From: Halocaridina rubra
Lineage: Eukaryota; Arthropoda; Malacostraca; Decapoda; Atyidae
DNA length: 18,603 nucleotides
Assembly: GCA_037179515.1 (NCBI GenBank)
Contig: JAXCGZ010013568.1
Span: 60,001-78,603, forward strand
Direction of reading: 5' to 3'
A program made the translations under genes and the position numbers. Under the pieces are notes generated by a model. It was not told where the DNA came from, did not search any database, and was given only the letters and a program-made list of their open reading frames with translations. Shown piece by piece: positions 1 through 13,309 of this stretch. Every line of letters starts with the position of its first letter. The stretch's first letter is position 1.

Positions 1-750
1 TCCTAGGTTCAAGTCCCCGTCGGGGTAAAAATATGATTCATGTTTTCACATATGTAATGTGCTTATTTGGTTATTGTAATGCCCGAATGAGATTGGGAAT
101 TGAATTAAATGCGAAAATGAAGCCACGAGTGAGGTTGGGGAATCTGTAATATGAACATAGTGGCTTTCAGATAGAGTGCGTTCATTCCTAAGTATAGTAG
201 ATATAAGCTATAAGGTTGGATTCCTTTTAACCTTCTGTGGTGTGTAGTTGGTAGCGCCTTGACTTAGTAATTATAAGTCCTAGGTTCAAGTCCCAGTCGT
301 GGTAAAAATTATTCATGTTTTCACATATGTAATGTGCTTATTTGGTTATTGTAATGCCCGAATGAGATTGAGATTGGGAATTGAATTAAAGTACAGTGGT
401 AACGCGCTGGCTTCGCATTCACGAGGTCGAAAGATCGGTCCCCGTCCAAGACCGAGAGTTTAAGCTGTTTACTGGCAGGAACTGCTGTGGGTGGACATCA
501 CAGTGGGGGGTTGGGGCTTGTCCTGGCTGACGAATACCCATTGTAAAATGGAAATAAAGTTTATTATTATTATTATTATTAATATGAACATAGTGGCATT
601 CAGATAGAATGCATTCATTCATAAGTATAGCAGATATAAGCTATAAGGTTGGATTCCTTTTAACCTTTTGTGGTGTGTAGTTGATAGCGCCTTGCCTTAG
701 TAATTATAAGTCCAAGGTTCAAGTCCCAGTCGGGGTAAAAAAAAAAATTA
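1..750 (+). repeat. tandem ~275-bp repeat with tRNA-like head (array 1)
   Basis: Successive units share a tRNA-like head and a ~200-bp body. B-box-like GGTTCAAGTCC motifs lie at 6-16, 283-293 and 716-726. The first two are 277 bp apart. The second and third are also about 275 bp apart once the inserted SINE (391-580) and ~38 missing bases are allowed for. Heads carry an A-box-like GTAGTTGGTAGC about 30 bases before the B box. Bodies share phrases such as CACATATGTAATGTGC and GAGATTGGGAATTG. The first unit is cut by the window edge, and the last ends in an A-run near 738-748. This looks like a tRNA-derived SINE or pol III-type unit amplified in tandem. Pol III transcription is inferred only. 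Confidence 0.75.
391..580 (+). mobile_element. tRNA-derived SINE with (TTA)n tail, inserted in array 1
   Basis: A 190-bp segment interrupts a unit of the surrounding tandem repeat. Comparison with the intact first unit shows array sequence stopping at TTGAATTAAA and resuming at AATATGAACATAG, with about 38 array bases lost. The head has CAGTGGTAACGCGCTGG and then TTCGCAT, the anticodon-loop pattern of tRNA-Ala (CGC), followed by a poor B box (AGATCGGTCCC). The 3' end reads AATAAAG and then (TTA)n. Head, short body and simple-repeat tail are the layout of a tRNA-derived SINE. The tRNA-Ala assignment is inferred from the loop only. No clear target duplication is visible. Confidence 0.65.
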
Positions 751-2257
<1,507 letters not shown>

Positions 2258-2260
<3 letters not shown>

Positions 2261-2645
2261 TCATATTTTACCCGACCGGGATTCGAACCTAAAGCACATT
2301 ATTACTGTGCCAAGGCGCTACCAACTACATCACTGAAGGTCCAAGAAAGAAGCCAACCATAAAGATATCTGCTTTGCTAGGAATGAACACATTCTCTCTG
2401 AATGTCTTTTTGTTCATATTACAGATTCTTCTAACCTTGCTCGCCGCTCCATTTTTGCATTTGATGCAAACCCCCAATCTATATAGGTATTATTAATATT
2501 CAAATAAACACATCAACATATGTGAAAACATGACTCATGTTTTACAAGAACGGGACTCGAACCTAAGACTCATAATTACTGTGTAAAGGCACTACCACCT
2601 ACACCACTAAATGTCTAAAAAGGAAGGCAACCTCAAAGTTATCTG
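2258..2645 (-). repeat. tRNA-headed ~275-bp repeat, two heads in reverse orientation (array 2)
   Basis: On the minus strand, B-box-like motifs lie at 2553-2563 and 2279-2289, 274 bases apart, matching the array 1 period. The inner head (2260-2340) is the best preserved. It has GTAGTTGGTAGCGCC, then a 5-bp stem GCACA/TGTGC enclosing the 7-base loop GTAATAA (AAT in anticodon position, Ile-like), then GGTTCGAATCC. The body between the heads matches array 1 (CACATATGTTGATGTG, TCTGTAATATGAACA). The (TA)n tract starts directly after the inner unit. The tRNA-Ile origin is an inference from the loop. Confidence 0.72.
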
Positions 2646-2950
2646 CATATTTTTTTACATATGTTAATGTGTTTATTTGAGCATTATTAGTGCCTATATA
2701 GATAGGGATTTGAGTTAAACAAGAAAAAGGAGCCATGAGTGAGGTTGGGAGAAACTGTAATATTAACAAAAAGGAAATCTGAAAGAATGCGTTCGTTCCT
2801 AGCAAAGCAAATATCAATGAGGTTGGGTTCTTTCTTAGACCTTCAGTGGTGTAGTTGGTAGCACCATGGCACAGTAATTAAGTGTCTTAGGTTCGAGTCC
2901 AGGTCGGGTAAAATATGATTCATGTTTTCACATACGTTAATGTGCTTATT
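2646..2950 (+). repeat. tRNA-headed ~275-bp repeat, forward unit
   Basis: The body begins near 2655 (ACATATGTTAATGTG), passes through GAGGTTGGGAGAAACTGTAATATTAAC, and leads into a head with GTAGTTGGTAGCACC and a B box GGTTCGAGTCC at 2890-2900. The start of the next body follows (ATGATTCATGTTTTCACATA). It adjoins the reverse units at about 2645-2655, so the two orientations form an imperfect inverted arrangement. Confidence 0.7.
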
Positions 2951-3144
2951 TGATTTATATATATATAGAAGTTCTTGAGGCAATGAGACTACTCATATTT
3001 ATGTTGTTGTTGTTGTTTTTTTACAGCATCTTTTCTGCATGAATATAGTTTTAATTAGCAGATATTTCGTATGTGTGAAGTAATTATTGTAAAATCGAAT
3101 CATCGCCTAGATTACATGGAAAATATCCTGAGTTTCAGTATAAC

Positions 3145-4128
3145 TTACTGGTGTGTAAAACATCATCTCTTGTACCTTCACACTCACCTCCTCACCATCC
3201 ACCTGGTGAGTCTGTTTCAACCTGTCAGCTTGCACCAGCCTCCTCCAGTCGGACCACTGGTGTGTAAAACATCATCTCTTGGACCATCTCATTCACCTCC
3301 CCACCATCCACCTGGTGAGTCTGTTTCAACCTGTCAGCTTGCACCAGCCTCCTCCAGTCGGCCTACTGGTGTGTAAAACATCATCTCTTGGACCTTTTCA
3401 CTCACCTCCTCGCCATCCACCTGGTGAGTCTGTTTCAAACTGTCAGCTTGCACCAGCCTCCTCCAGTCGGCCTACTGTTGTGTAAAACATCATCTGTTGG
3501 ACCTTCACACTCACCTCCTCACCATCCACCTGGTGAGTCTGTTTCAACCTGTCAGCTTGCACCAGCCTCCTCCAGTCGGCCTACTGGTGTGCAAAACATC
3601 ATCTCTTGTACCTTCTCACTCACCTCCTCGCCATCCACCTGGTGAATAAGTTTCTACCTGTCAGCTTGCACCAGCCTCCTCCAGTCGACCTACTGGTGTG
3701 TAAAACATCATCTCTTGTACCTTCTCACTCACCTCCTCACCATCCACCTGGTGAGTCTGTTTCAACCTGTCAGCTTGCACCAGCCTCCTCCTGTCGGCCT
3801 ACTGTTGTGTAAAACATCATCTCTTGGACCATCTCACTCATCTCCTCGCCATCCACCTGGTGAATCTGTTTCAACCTGTCAGCTTGCACCAGCCTCCTCC
3901 AGTCAGCCTACTTGTGTATAAAACATCATCTCTTGAACCTTCTCACTCACCTCCTCTCCATCCACCTGGTGAATCTGTTTCAACCTGTCAGCTTGCACCA
4001 GCCTCCTCCATTCGGCCTACTGTTGTGTAAAACATCATCTCTTGTACCTTCTCACTCACCTCCTTGCCATCCACCTGGTGAGTCTGTTTCAACCTGTCAG
4101 CTTGCACCAGCCTCCTCCAATCGGCCCA
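3145..4128 (+). repeat. 109-bp minisatellite, nine units
   Basis: Units start at GTGTGTAAAAC or a close variant at 3151, 3260, 3369, 3478, 3587, 3696, 3805, 3914 and 4023, an exact 109-bp step. Each unit contains CCACCTGGTGAGTCTGTTTC or a near variant, then GTCAGCTTGCACCAGCC. Because 109 is not a multiple of three, the repeat is read in a different frame each time. The short overlapping open frames rich in Pro, Ser and His are therefore a consequence of the repeat and not a repetitive protein. Most units carry CTGGTGAGT, a good 5' splice-donor match. Three units have CTGGTGAAT instead. Confidence 0.93.
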
Positions 4129-5473
<1,345 letters not shown>

Positions 5474-5497
5474 TACTATTATTATTATTATTATTAT

Positions 5498-5557
<60 letters not shown>

Positions 5558-5582
5558 CAGTATCATTATTATTATTATTATA

Positions 5583-5642
<60 letters not shown>
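5474..5642. repeat. trinucleotide microsatellites (TTA)n-(TAG)n-(TTA)n
   Basis: (TTA)n runs about 5474-5500, (TAG)n about 5499-5558, and a second (TTA)n about 5559-5642. Neighbouring blocks differ by one base per unit. Confidence 0.96.
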
Positions 5643-5643
<1 letters not shown>

Positions 5644-5784
5644 GCGCCCCGTCATGGACTGAGGTTAGTAAGGGCATACACTCAGGGTAACGATTACATC
5701 TGCTTAAACAAGTCCTTCGTAAGAAGGCAACAGTCCTAGCCCTTGGTAGAAAAGGGAGTTCGTGACGTAAAACCGAATCAATCA
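5643..5784 (+). mobile_element. possible 5'-truncated SINE body with (ATT)n tail
   Basis: A 140-bp complex island sits between two trinucleotide tracts. It reads GTTAGTAAGGGCATACACTC early on and ends GACGTAAAACCGAATCAATC before (ATT)n. An AAGGGCAT-type body followed by a simple-repeat tail resembles the 3' part of tRNA-derived SINEs, but there is no tRNA-like head. The call rests on general resemblance and could be wrong. Confidence 0.35.
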
Positions 5785-6273
<489 letters not shown>

Positions 6274-6283
6274 AGGAATCACT

Positions 6284-6464
6284 ATCATTTTTTCATTATA
6301 AGAATCCTTGCAATTTTGTGTCGTTGGTTCTGTGTCAGTGGCACACACTGGAAGCTACGAATTCGACACCAGAGTACATTTCAATTACCATACATTCATA
6401 TAAATGGCCTCATTCCCCAACGTAAAGTGGGTGGCTGAGCTAAGAAACACACATTCACCACGAT
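6284..6464. other. LINE 5' flank with a short dispersed repeat
   Basis: About 45 bp from 6284 (TTTTCATTATAAGAATCC onward) match 11040-11085 with only a few substitutions, so this is part of a dispersed repeat of unknown type. The rest, up to the LINE truncation point, is unrecognised. Confidence 0.5.
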
Positions 6465-6503
6465 CTAGATTGCGTACAAGGGAATTTCCTACACCAACAT
6501 GTA

Positions 6504-8771
6504 ATGGAACCAACAAGAGCCAGGGGTGGGGATGAGCCATCACGACTTGATCTAGTGTTCACAGATAATGTGTTGGATATTGAAAATATTGAGTATGAAC
6601 CACCAATTGGAAAGAGTGACCACTGTGTGTTGTTGATGGAGTATATCATTGAAGACATTCTTCCTGAGAGTAGAGGCACTGAGGACATGAGGAGGAACTA
6701 TAAGAAAGGAGATTACATCAAAATGAGTGAGCTTTTTGCAGTTATTGACTGGAGAACCTTATTTTACAACAAATCTGTACAAGAAATGTATGACATCTTT
6801 TGTGAGAAATATGGGAAGATAGTAGATTGCTGCATACCTGTCACCAAAGTAGGTGTAATTCATGCCAGAGAGAAATGGTTCGATAATGGGTGTAAAAGAG
6901 CTAAGGAGTGGAGAGACAAATGCTGGAAAAGGTATAGGAGGAGAAAAAACATAAATGCCTGGCAAACCTACAAAAGAGCAAGAAATGACTACCTAAGTAA
7001 AAGGAGAGAGGCAGAGAGAGATTATGAGAGGGACATCACCAGGAAGGCTAAAGAAAATCCCAAGCTTTTCCACAGCTTTATCAGAGGAAAACTGAAGGTA
7101 AAAGAACAGGTTTTAAGGCTAAAGAGAGCGGATGGAAGCATCACTGAGACGGACGAAGAGATCTGCAAAGAATTGAACAAGGAGTTTCAGTCAGTATTTA
7201 CAGTAGAAAATACCCCACCCCCTCAGATTGCAGTGATAGAAGCTCAAGGGCCGGTATTAGAGAACATCAACCTTACAGCCACAGAGGTATGCAAAGCGCT
7301 GATGGATTTAGATGTTCATAAAGCTACAGGTCCTGATGACATATCCCCTCATGTGCTTAAAAAATGCGCAAACACAATATCAGTGGCACTAAGTATCATA
7401 TTTAAGGAGTCACTGGAGTCGGGGGAGATTCCAAGATGCTGGAAACAAGCAAATGTGATACCTATCTTCAAAAAGGGAAGGAGGGATACGGCTCTGAACT
7501 ATAGACCAGTTTCCTTGACCAGCATAGTTTGCAAACTTATGGAGAAACTACTAAGGAAACATATCTCTCTTCACTTGGAATACATCAACTTTTTGTCAGT
7601 GAGGCAACATGGCTTCAGAGAAGGAAGATCAACAGTAACAAACTTATTAGAATTTTATGATGAGGTAAGCCAAATCTTACAGGAAAGAGAGGGCTGGGCA
7701 GATTGCATATTCCTAGACTTCCAGAAAGCGTTTGACACTGTTCCACATGGGAGACTTATTAGGAAGCTGCAATCAATGGCTAGAATAGGTGGAAATGTCT
7801 TGGAATGGATAAAAACTTACTTAGAAGGAAGGGAACAGAGGGTTAGAGTAAGACACTCAGTGTCTGAATGGAGAAGAGTTAGTAGTGGAGTTCCACAGGG
7901 TTCAGTTTTAGGGCCGCTTTTGTTCCTTGTATATGTAAATGACCTACCAGAGTCTGTAAATTCATTCATGAATATGTTTGCAGATGATGCAAAGATTGTG
8001 AAGAAAGTAAAAAACGAGAACAATGGTAGAGAACTTCAGGAGGATCTAAATAATCTGCATGAGTGGTCAGAAAAGTGGCTAATGAAATTCAATACCTCAA
8101 AATGTAAGGTAATGAGAATGGGTACAAGTGCAAGAAGGCCCAAGCTTGACTACTCGGTGGCTGGAGTACAACTTCAAGAGACAGAAAATGAGAGAGATCT
8201 AGGAGTAAACATACTGGCAGATTTGTCTCCAGAAATACATATAAATGGCGTAGTAAGGGCAGCATATGCATTCTTATCAAATGTAAGGGTAGCCTTCAGG
8301 CACATGGACAAGGAAATGTTCAGAAATATTTATGTAACCTATGTGAGGCCAAAACTCGAATATGCAGCCCCCTTTTGGAATCCGCACTTGAAAAAGCACA
8401 TAGCTAAGCTTGAAAAAGTTCAAAGACATGCCACGAAACTGGTGCCAGAAATACGCAATCTCGGTTATGATGAGAGGCTGAGGGAATTAGACTTGCCATC
8501 ACTCGAAGCTAGAAGAGTAACGGGGGATATGGTGACAGTCTTTAAATTCCTTCATGGTTATGATAGAGTGGATAGGGATCGATATTTCGATATGGCTGGC
8601 TCTAGAACTAGAGGTCATAGTTTGAAGCTTCGGAAGAAAACTTGTTTGCAGGATGTAAGGAAATACTTTTTCAGTGTAAGAGTAGTTGATAATTGGAATT
8701 CGCTAAGCGAGGAGGTAGTTAATGCTATCTCAATCCATAGTTTTAAGGACAGGTATGATAAGTATCACTAA
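6504..8771 (+). CDS. LINE ORF2 fragment: endonuclease end plus reverse transcriptase
   Basis: 755 codons from the first in-frame ATG, although the frame is open from the truncation at 6465 and this Met is internal in the longer copy. Residues 17-24 (LDLVFTDN) and the SDH at about 38-40 are the last two endonuclease motifs; the catalytic Asn, Glu and GDFN motifs are lost. The reverse transcriptase is complete: YRPVSLT near 332, motif A FLDFQKAFD with catalytic Asp405, motif B GVPQGSVLGP at 462, and FADD at 492-495 with Asp494 and Asp495. A basic thumb/C-terminal region follows, and there is no RNase H domain. It should encode a structurally intact polymerase but lacks nicking activity. It differs from the second copy at 9 of 755 residues. 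No promoter is evident. Confidence 0.93.
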   Translation: MEPTRARGGDEPSRLDLVFTDNVLDIENIEYEPPIGKSDHCVLLMEYIIEDILPESRGTEDMRRNYKKGDYIKMSELFAVIDWRTLFYNKSVQEMYDIFCEKYGKIVDCCIPVTKVGVIHAREKWFDNGCKRAKEWRDKCWKRYRRRKNINAWQTYKRARNDYLSKRREAERDYERDITRKAKENPKLFHSFIRGKLKVKEQVLRLKRADGSITETDEEICKELNKEFQSVFTVENTPPPQIAVIEAQGPVLENINLTATEVCKALMDLDVHKATGPDDISPHVLKKCANTISVALSIIFKESLESGEIPRCWKQANVIPIFKKGRRDTALNYRPVSLTSIVCKLMEKLLRKHISLHLEYINFLSVRQHGFREGRSTVTNLLEFYDEVSQILQEREGWADCIFLDFQKAFDTVPHGRLIRKLQSMARIGGNVLEWIKTYLEGREQRVRVRHSVSEWRRVSSGVPQGSVLGPLLFLVYVNDLPESVNSFMNMFADDAKIVKKVKNENNGRELQEDLNNLHEWSEKWLMKFNTSKCKVMRMGTSARRPKLDYSVAGVQLQETENERDLGVNILADLSPEIHINGVVRAAYAFLSNVRVAFRHMDKEMFRNIYVTYVRPKLEYAAPFWNPHLKKHIAKLEKVQRHATKLVPEIRNLGYDERLRELDLPSLEARRVTGDMVTVFKFLHGYDRVDRDRYFDMAGSRTRGHSLKLRKKTCLQDVRKYFFSVRVVDNWNSLSEEVVNAISIHSFKDRYDKYH

Positions 8772-8797
8772 GTCTAAAAATGGAACCGATCAGGAGA

Positions 8798-8828
8798 CGG
8801 GAAGATACGAGCTTTGGGCTCTTTCCCG
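8798..8828 (+). promoter_or_regulatory. LINE 3' UTR hairpin
   Basis: CGGGAA (8798-8803) pairs with TTCCCG (8823-8828), and inner GAGC (8809-8812) pairs with GCTC (8818-8821). The same hairpin is present in the other copy at 13935-13965. In L2-type LINEs such as eel UnaL2, a 3' stem-loop next to short terminal repeats is the reverse-transcriptase recognition element. The same role here is inferred. Confidence 0.65.
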
Positions 8829-8833
8829 TAAAC

Positions 8834-8866
8834 ACAATTAGGTAATCACAATTAGGTAATCACACA
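8834..8866 (+). repeat. LINE 3'-terminal tandem 14-mer
   Basis: Two exact units of ACAATTAGGTAATC (8834-8847 and 8848-8861) are followed by ACACA, after which homology with the other copy stops. Short tandem repeats in place of poly(A) are a hallmark of CR1/L2 LINEs. Confidence 0.85.
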
Positions 8867-8945
8867 TACCTCAACTACTCCTTGGGAAAAAAGGGTTACA
8901 ACATTTCCCTCCTCCCCTTCCACCCAGCTAGTAACATGCAGTAAT

Positions 8946-9120
8946 TGAATCTCCGGTGGTGCAATGCTCACTTGTAGAACGCGCGAGTCTGGCAGCAGGT
9001 GCGAACGTTCAATCTTACCACGGGACGTAAGGTAGGGCAGCCAGTCCTAACCCCCCTTTCAGTTTCAAAGTATCTGTGTCCATCCTCGTTTAAATAAGGA
9101 CTAACTGGGACATAAAATGG
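8946..9120 (+). mobile_element. degenerate tRNA-like element, possible SINE
   Basis: A GGTGGTGCAATGCTCAC stretch resembles an A-box region. It is followed by CTGGCAGCAGGTGCGAACG and a B-box-like CGTTCAATC, about as far apart as in a tRNA. A GC-richer body with CAGCCAGTCCTAACCC follows. The match to consensus is imperfect and no simple-repeat tail is obvious, so it may be an old SINE or chance. Confidence 0.35.
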
Positions 9121-9671
9121 TGATCATATTTGATCTGCCAAATCAACGATGCAATAATATTTTCTCCGAGATAGAACTTGGATAAAAGTAACGATAACCG
9201 TATTTTAGTTTGCTGTATTAAAATATCAGCTGCTATTTTTTTTTATTAAACAATTCTTTTTATGAATTGTTAAACATAATCTAATTATGATGCAATCATT
9301 ATTTCTGATATGACTATCACACTCAAATGTAGAGGCGAGCTTGTACGTATGTTATTGCACTTCATACAATCTGAATTACATCTAAAAATAGATTAGTAAA
9401 TTGATACAGACGTATGATATTTCCATACAGTGTAAGCTATTTTTGTCTTATTTTTTTGGATGCGCTTGGCGTCAGATACACGTTCCATGCTTTGCTCTGG
9501 CAATATTTGGCAACCTTTGAGCAAAGTTGCCAATGCAACTAGCTTACCCTGGAGGTAATCATTGTTTGAACTTGATGGCCTTTATAGAGCTCTGTTCCCA
9601 TTATTCCTTCATTAATGAAGACATAAATTCTGCCGCTTTATTGGAGGGGAAATTATGTTTTTTTTTCTTTT
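9121..9671. other. AT-rich intergenic sequence, nothing recognised
   Basis: No long open frames. A small perfect inverted repeat, ACAATTC with GAATTGT, lies near 9250-9271 and is unlikely to be significant in AT-rich DNA. Confidence 0.4.
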
Positions 9672-9920
9672 TCGATCTTGGCCAGGGATTGGATTAGCTT
9701 GCACTGTCTCATGTTGATACCCGTTAAGCTAGTCAATTAAATAAGGGATCAGGATTTCCTGTAAGTCTACCTAAATATTCAGCCATTGCTTGGAGATTAC
9801 TAGCTCCATGTGACTGGAGGGAGGGTTTGGGCCCCGGATACATGGTAAGTATATCGTTAGGCTCTAGTGCTGTCACTGTCCCTTGCTTCTGTCACTCATT
9901 ACAGACCTTTTACCATTAAG
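9672..9920 (+). mobile_element. SINE-like repeat, 5'-truncated copy
   Basis: This copy aligns along its length with 10605-10815. Shared landmarks are TTTCGATC at the start, CACTGTCTCATG versus CATTGTCTCGTG, GATTTCCTGTAAGTCTACCT versus GATTTCCTATAGGTCTATCT, GCTTGGAGATTAC versus GTCTGGAGATCAC, and TGTCCCTTGCTTCTGTCACT versus CGTCCCTTGCCTCTGCCTCT. It starts at the B-box position, so the tRNA-like head is missing. The copies are clearly diverged and probably old. Confidence 0.6.
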
Positions 9921-10548
9921 TATGCATATTACTCGGTTGTCTGGCCATCTGATTGTCCTTTTACAGAGAAAAAGTACCTTGCTATGAGAGTGTATTCCTA
10001 TTTTACTAACCCTAGCAACCTAACCATATCTAACATAAATTAATATTATAAGAGTCAAACTCTCATTTCTTAACTGTGGGTTCTGCACCCAAGAATATAC
10101 TTAACTACTCACCATAATATCATACAGGGAATCTACAGCGGATAATTAGATACGTTTTCTTAACTTTATCTCATTTTTTCACAGGCATATATATAAGATA
10201 TAGCTATGTAATTTATGAAGGACATTTATTGTTAATGTTGATATTTGCCATTTTATTCGTCATTTTGAATCCCCATTCGAATGGGGGTGTACATAAACAT
10301 ATTGGATTTATATAAACCTTAAATATTCGACTTACCTTTGTATATAAAGTTTAAATGCCTTTACTTATGCGCTTGCTTTGGGGATTATTTAATGCAAAGA
10401 CAGGGGATAATAATGCAAGTTTGAGTCTTTGGTGAATGGATATGACTTTAGTCTAAAAGGGCATCTGGCTACAAATCTTTTTTCTGACATACCCAGCAAC
10501 ATACTATGGCTTAGAAGTGCAGAAGGCGAAGTCATTCCCAGTACACTG
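9921..10548. other. AT-rich intergenic sequence with a perfect palindrome
   Basis: No gene is supported. A perfect 16-bp palindrome, CCCCATTCGAATGGGG, lies at 10271-10286. It stands out against the AT-rich surroundings, but its meaning is unknown. Confidence 0.4.
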
Positions 10549-10822
10549 TGGCACAGTGGTATCGTCTGGGGCTGGTAATATACTGGCCGTAGTTTCGATC
10601 CTAACCCTTGCTTGGAGTATCTTTCATTGTCTCGTGTCATTACTGAGTAATTTGGGCAATTAACTGGGGTGTCGGTGATTTCCTATAGGTCTATCTAATT
10701 ATGAAGCAATTGTCTGGAGATCACTGGGACCCGGCTATAGGCTATGGTAGGTATAAAGTTGGGCTCTGTCCTATTGACGTCCCTTGCCTCTGCCTCTCAT
10801 TAGAGACATTAACATTTAAACC
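10549..10822 (+). mobile_element. tRNA-derived SINE-like repeat, fuller copy
   Basis: The head has TGGCACAGTGG, a very good pol III A box, and GTTTCGATCC about 40 bases later as a B box. The body is shared with the copy at 9672-9920, through GATTTCCTATAGG, GTCTGGAGATCAC and CGTCCCTTGCCTCTGCC. The two copies end at similar points (CATTAAG versus CATTAGAG). No simple-repeat tail is visible. The reverse-strand open frame of 83 codons here is fortuitous. Confidence 0.62.
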
Positions 10823-11215
10823 TACTTCATTAGTAAAAGAAAGAACTGATGTTTTGCACAGCATCTCTCCATGATTCTTACGTTCAGGAGAAGAGCACTC
10901 AGTGAAAAGTCTCCTTTGGGATCCCAAGTGAGAAAGACGAACAGAAGTTAAAGTCTTTTACAGCTACCGTACATGAGTGGGAAGAGAAGGAGTTTGATAT
11001 TCTTTTCATTGGAAGCCCAATACTTGAGAGATTGACTCATTTTCATTATAAGTATCCTTGCAATTTGGTGTTGTTAGTTTATTGTTGAAACTCTCTCATA
11101 GAATACCTAGTGCAAAAATAGATGACTCAGAACAATATTTTAGGGCTCTTGTTCTTTTCGCGTTATACCCCTGTGTCATACCAGGGTTTTTGTCATTGCC
11201 ATTGCTACTTTTATG
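10823..11215. other. intergenic, holds second copy of a short dispersed repeat
   Basis: Positions about 11040-11085 (TTTTCATTATAAGTATCC onward) match 6284-6330. The remainder is unrecognised and has no credible reading frame. Confidence 0.45.
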
Positions 11216-11847
11216 TGACTAAGAGTGGGCTTCAACCTGTGGACACTGGCCCATTGGTGGGCCATGGGTAGCTCTCAAGGGGGCCACGGATATATTCCAA
11301 ATAAAGGCCAGTGTTTAATATCATAAATGAAAAAGAGTAATTTGAGTTTTTATTACAACGTACATGTTTTATTTACGGTAAATGTGGGCCAGGGCTTTTT
11401 TTTTATGATTGTGACACCAGGACGGGCCAAAAAAAATAAATAAATGAATCTCCCCTCATCGGGCCTGGGCACAAAGAAAACATAGAGAGAAACAGAGATG
11501 GGGAGTGTATTGTGATTTGTCAGATGTGAAGGGATAATAAGACATGTGCAACGAATATCCAAGAATATTCGGTGTTGATGTAGGCATAGAAAGAGACCCG
11601 TAACTGAAGGAACACTTAACATCAAACTGTCCTGGACAGTCTTAATTAAGTCCACATGACCTTTCAGCTGTAGTATTGCAACGGGCGGTTCGTGCCATGA
11701 GCCACTTTCATAAGTGAAAAAGTAGAACTAATGGTGTTTCAGATGTCCTTCATCATTACAAAATTCTAAAGGGCTGTAGACCATGAGTATTTAGGGATTC
11801 CAAAAGTGGGCCATGGGCACAAACAGGTTAGAAACCACTTGACTAAG
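11216..11847 (+). mobile_element. non-autonomous hAT-like DNA transposon with 8-bp TSD
   Basis: The element proper is 11224-11839, 616 bp. Both flanks are TGACTAAG (11216-11223 and 11840-11847), a perfect 8-bp duplication as made by hAT transposases. The left end reads AGTGGGCTTCAACCTGT and the right end, on the complement, AGTGGTTTCTAACCTGT, 14 of 17 matching. Both ends also carry GTGGGCCATGGG inside. AGTGGTT...AACCTG termini are typical of animal hAT elements. No transposase frame is present. A (GA)n tract begins four bases after the right duplication. Strand is arbitrary. Confidence 0.75.
11395..11705 (+). repeat. ~310-bp dispersed repeat inside the hAT-like element, copy 1
   Basis: This segment matches 13310-13605 in the same orientation with many substitutions and indels. 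Shared landmarks are GATGTAGGCATAG, AACAGAGATGGG versus AACGGAGATGGG, TTGTCAGATGTGAA versus ATGTCAGATATGAA, GACCTTTCAGCTGTAGTAT versus GACCTTCAGTTGTAGTAT, and the GGGCGG that follows. A 100-codon reverse-strand frame runs through it and the other copy keeps a loosely similar translation, so it might derive from coding sequence. I do not recognise it. Confidence 0.6.
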
Positions 11848-11851
11848 GCAT

Positions 11852-13309
<1,458 letters not shown>

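Larger units (their letters stand above)
6465..8866 (+). mobile_element. CR1/L2-type non-LTR retrotransposon, 5'-truncated copy 1
   Basis: Homology with the second copy (13897-17185, minus strand) begins at 6465 (CTAGATTGCG) and ends at 8866, giving both boundaries. The element keeps the end of the endonuclease domain, the whole reverse transcriptase, a ~95-bp 3' UTR, a hairpin and a tail of two ACAATTAGGTAATC units. There is no poly(A). 5' truncation is typical of target-primed reverse transcription. I see no convincing target-site duplication, which is common for this group. Confidence 0.93.

Noticed and set aside
6759..8280. Reverse-strand open frames of 60-68 codons within LINE copy 1, mirrored in copy 2
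   Set aside because: They recur in both copies only because they are antisense shadows of the same ORF2. No independent motif.
6440..8880. Target-site duplication around LINE copy 1 (CACACAT near both ends)
   Set aside because: The left match is not adjacent to the element boundary and the right one overlaps the element tail, so it is low-complexity coincidence.
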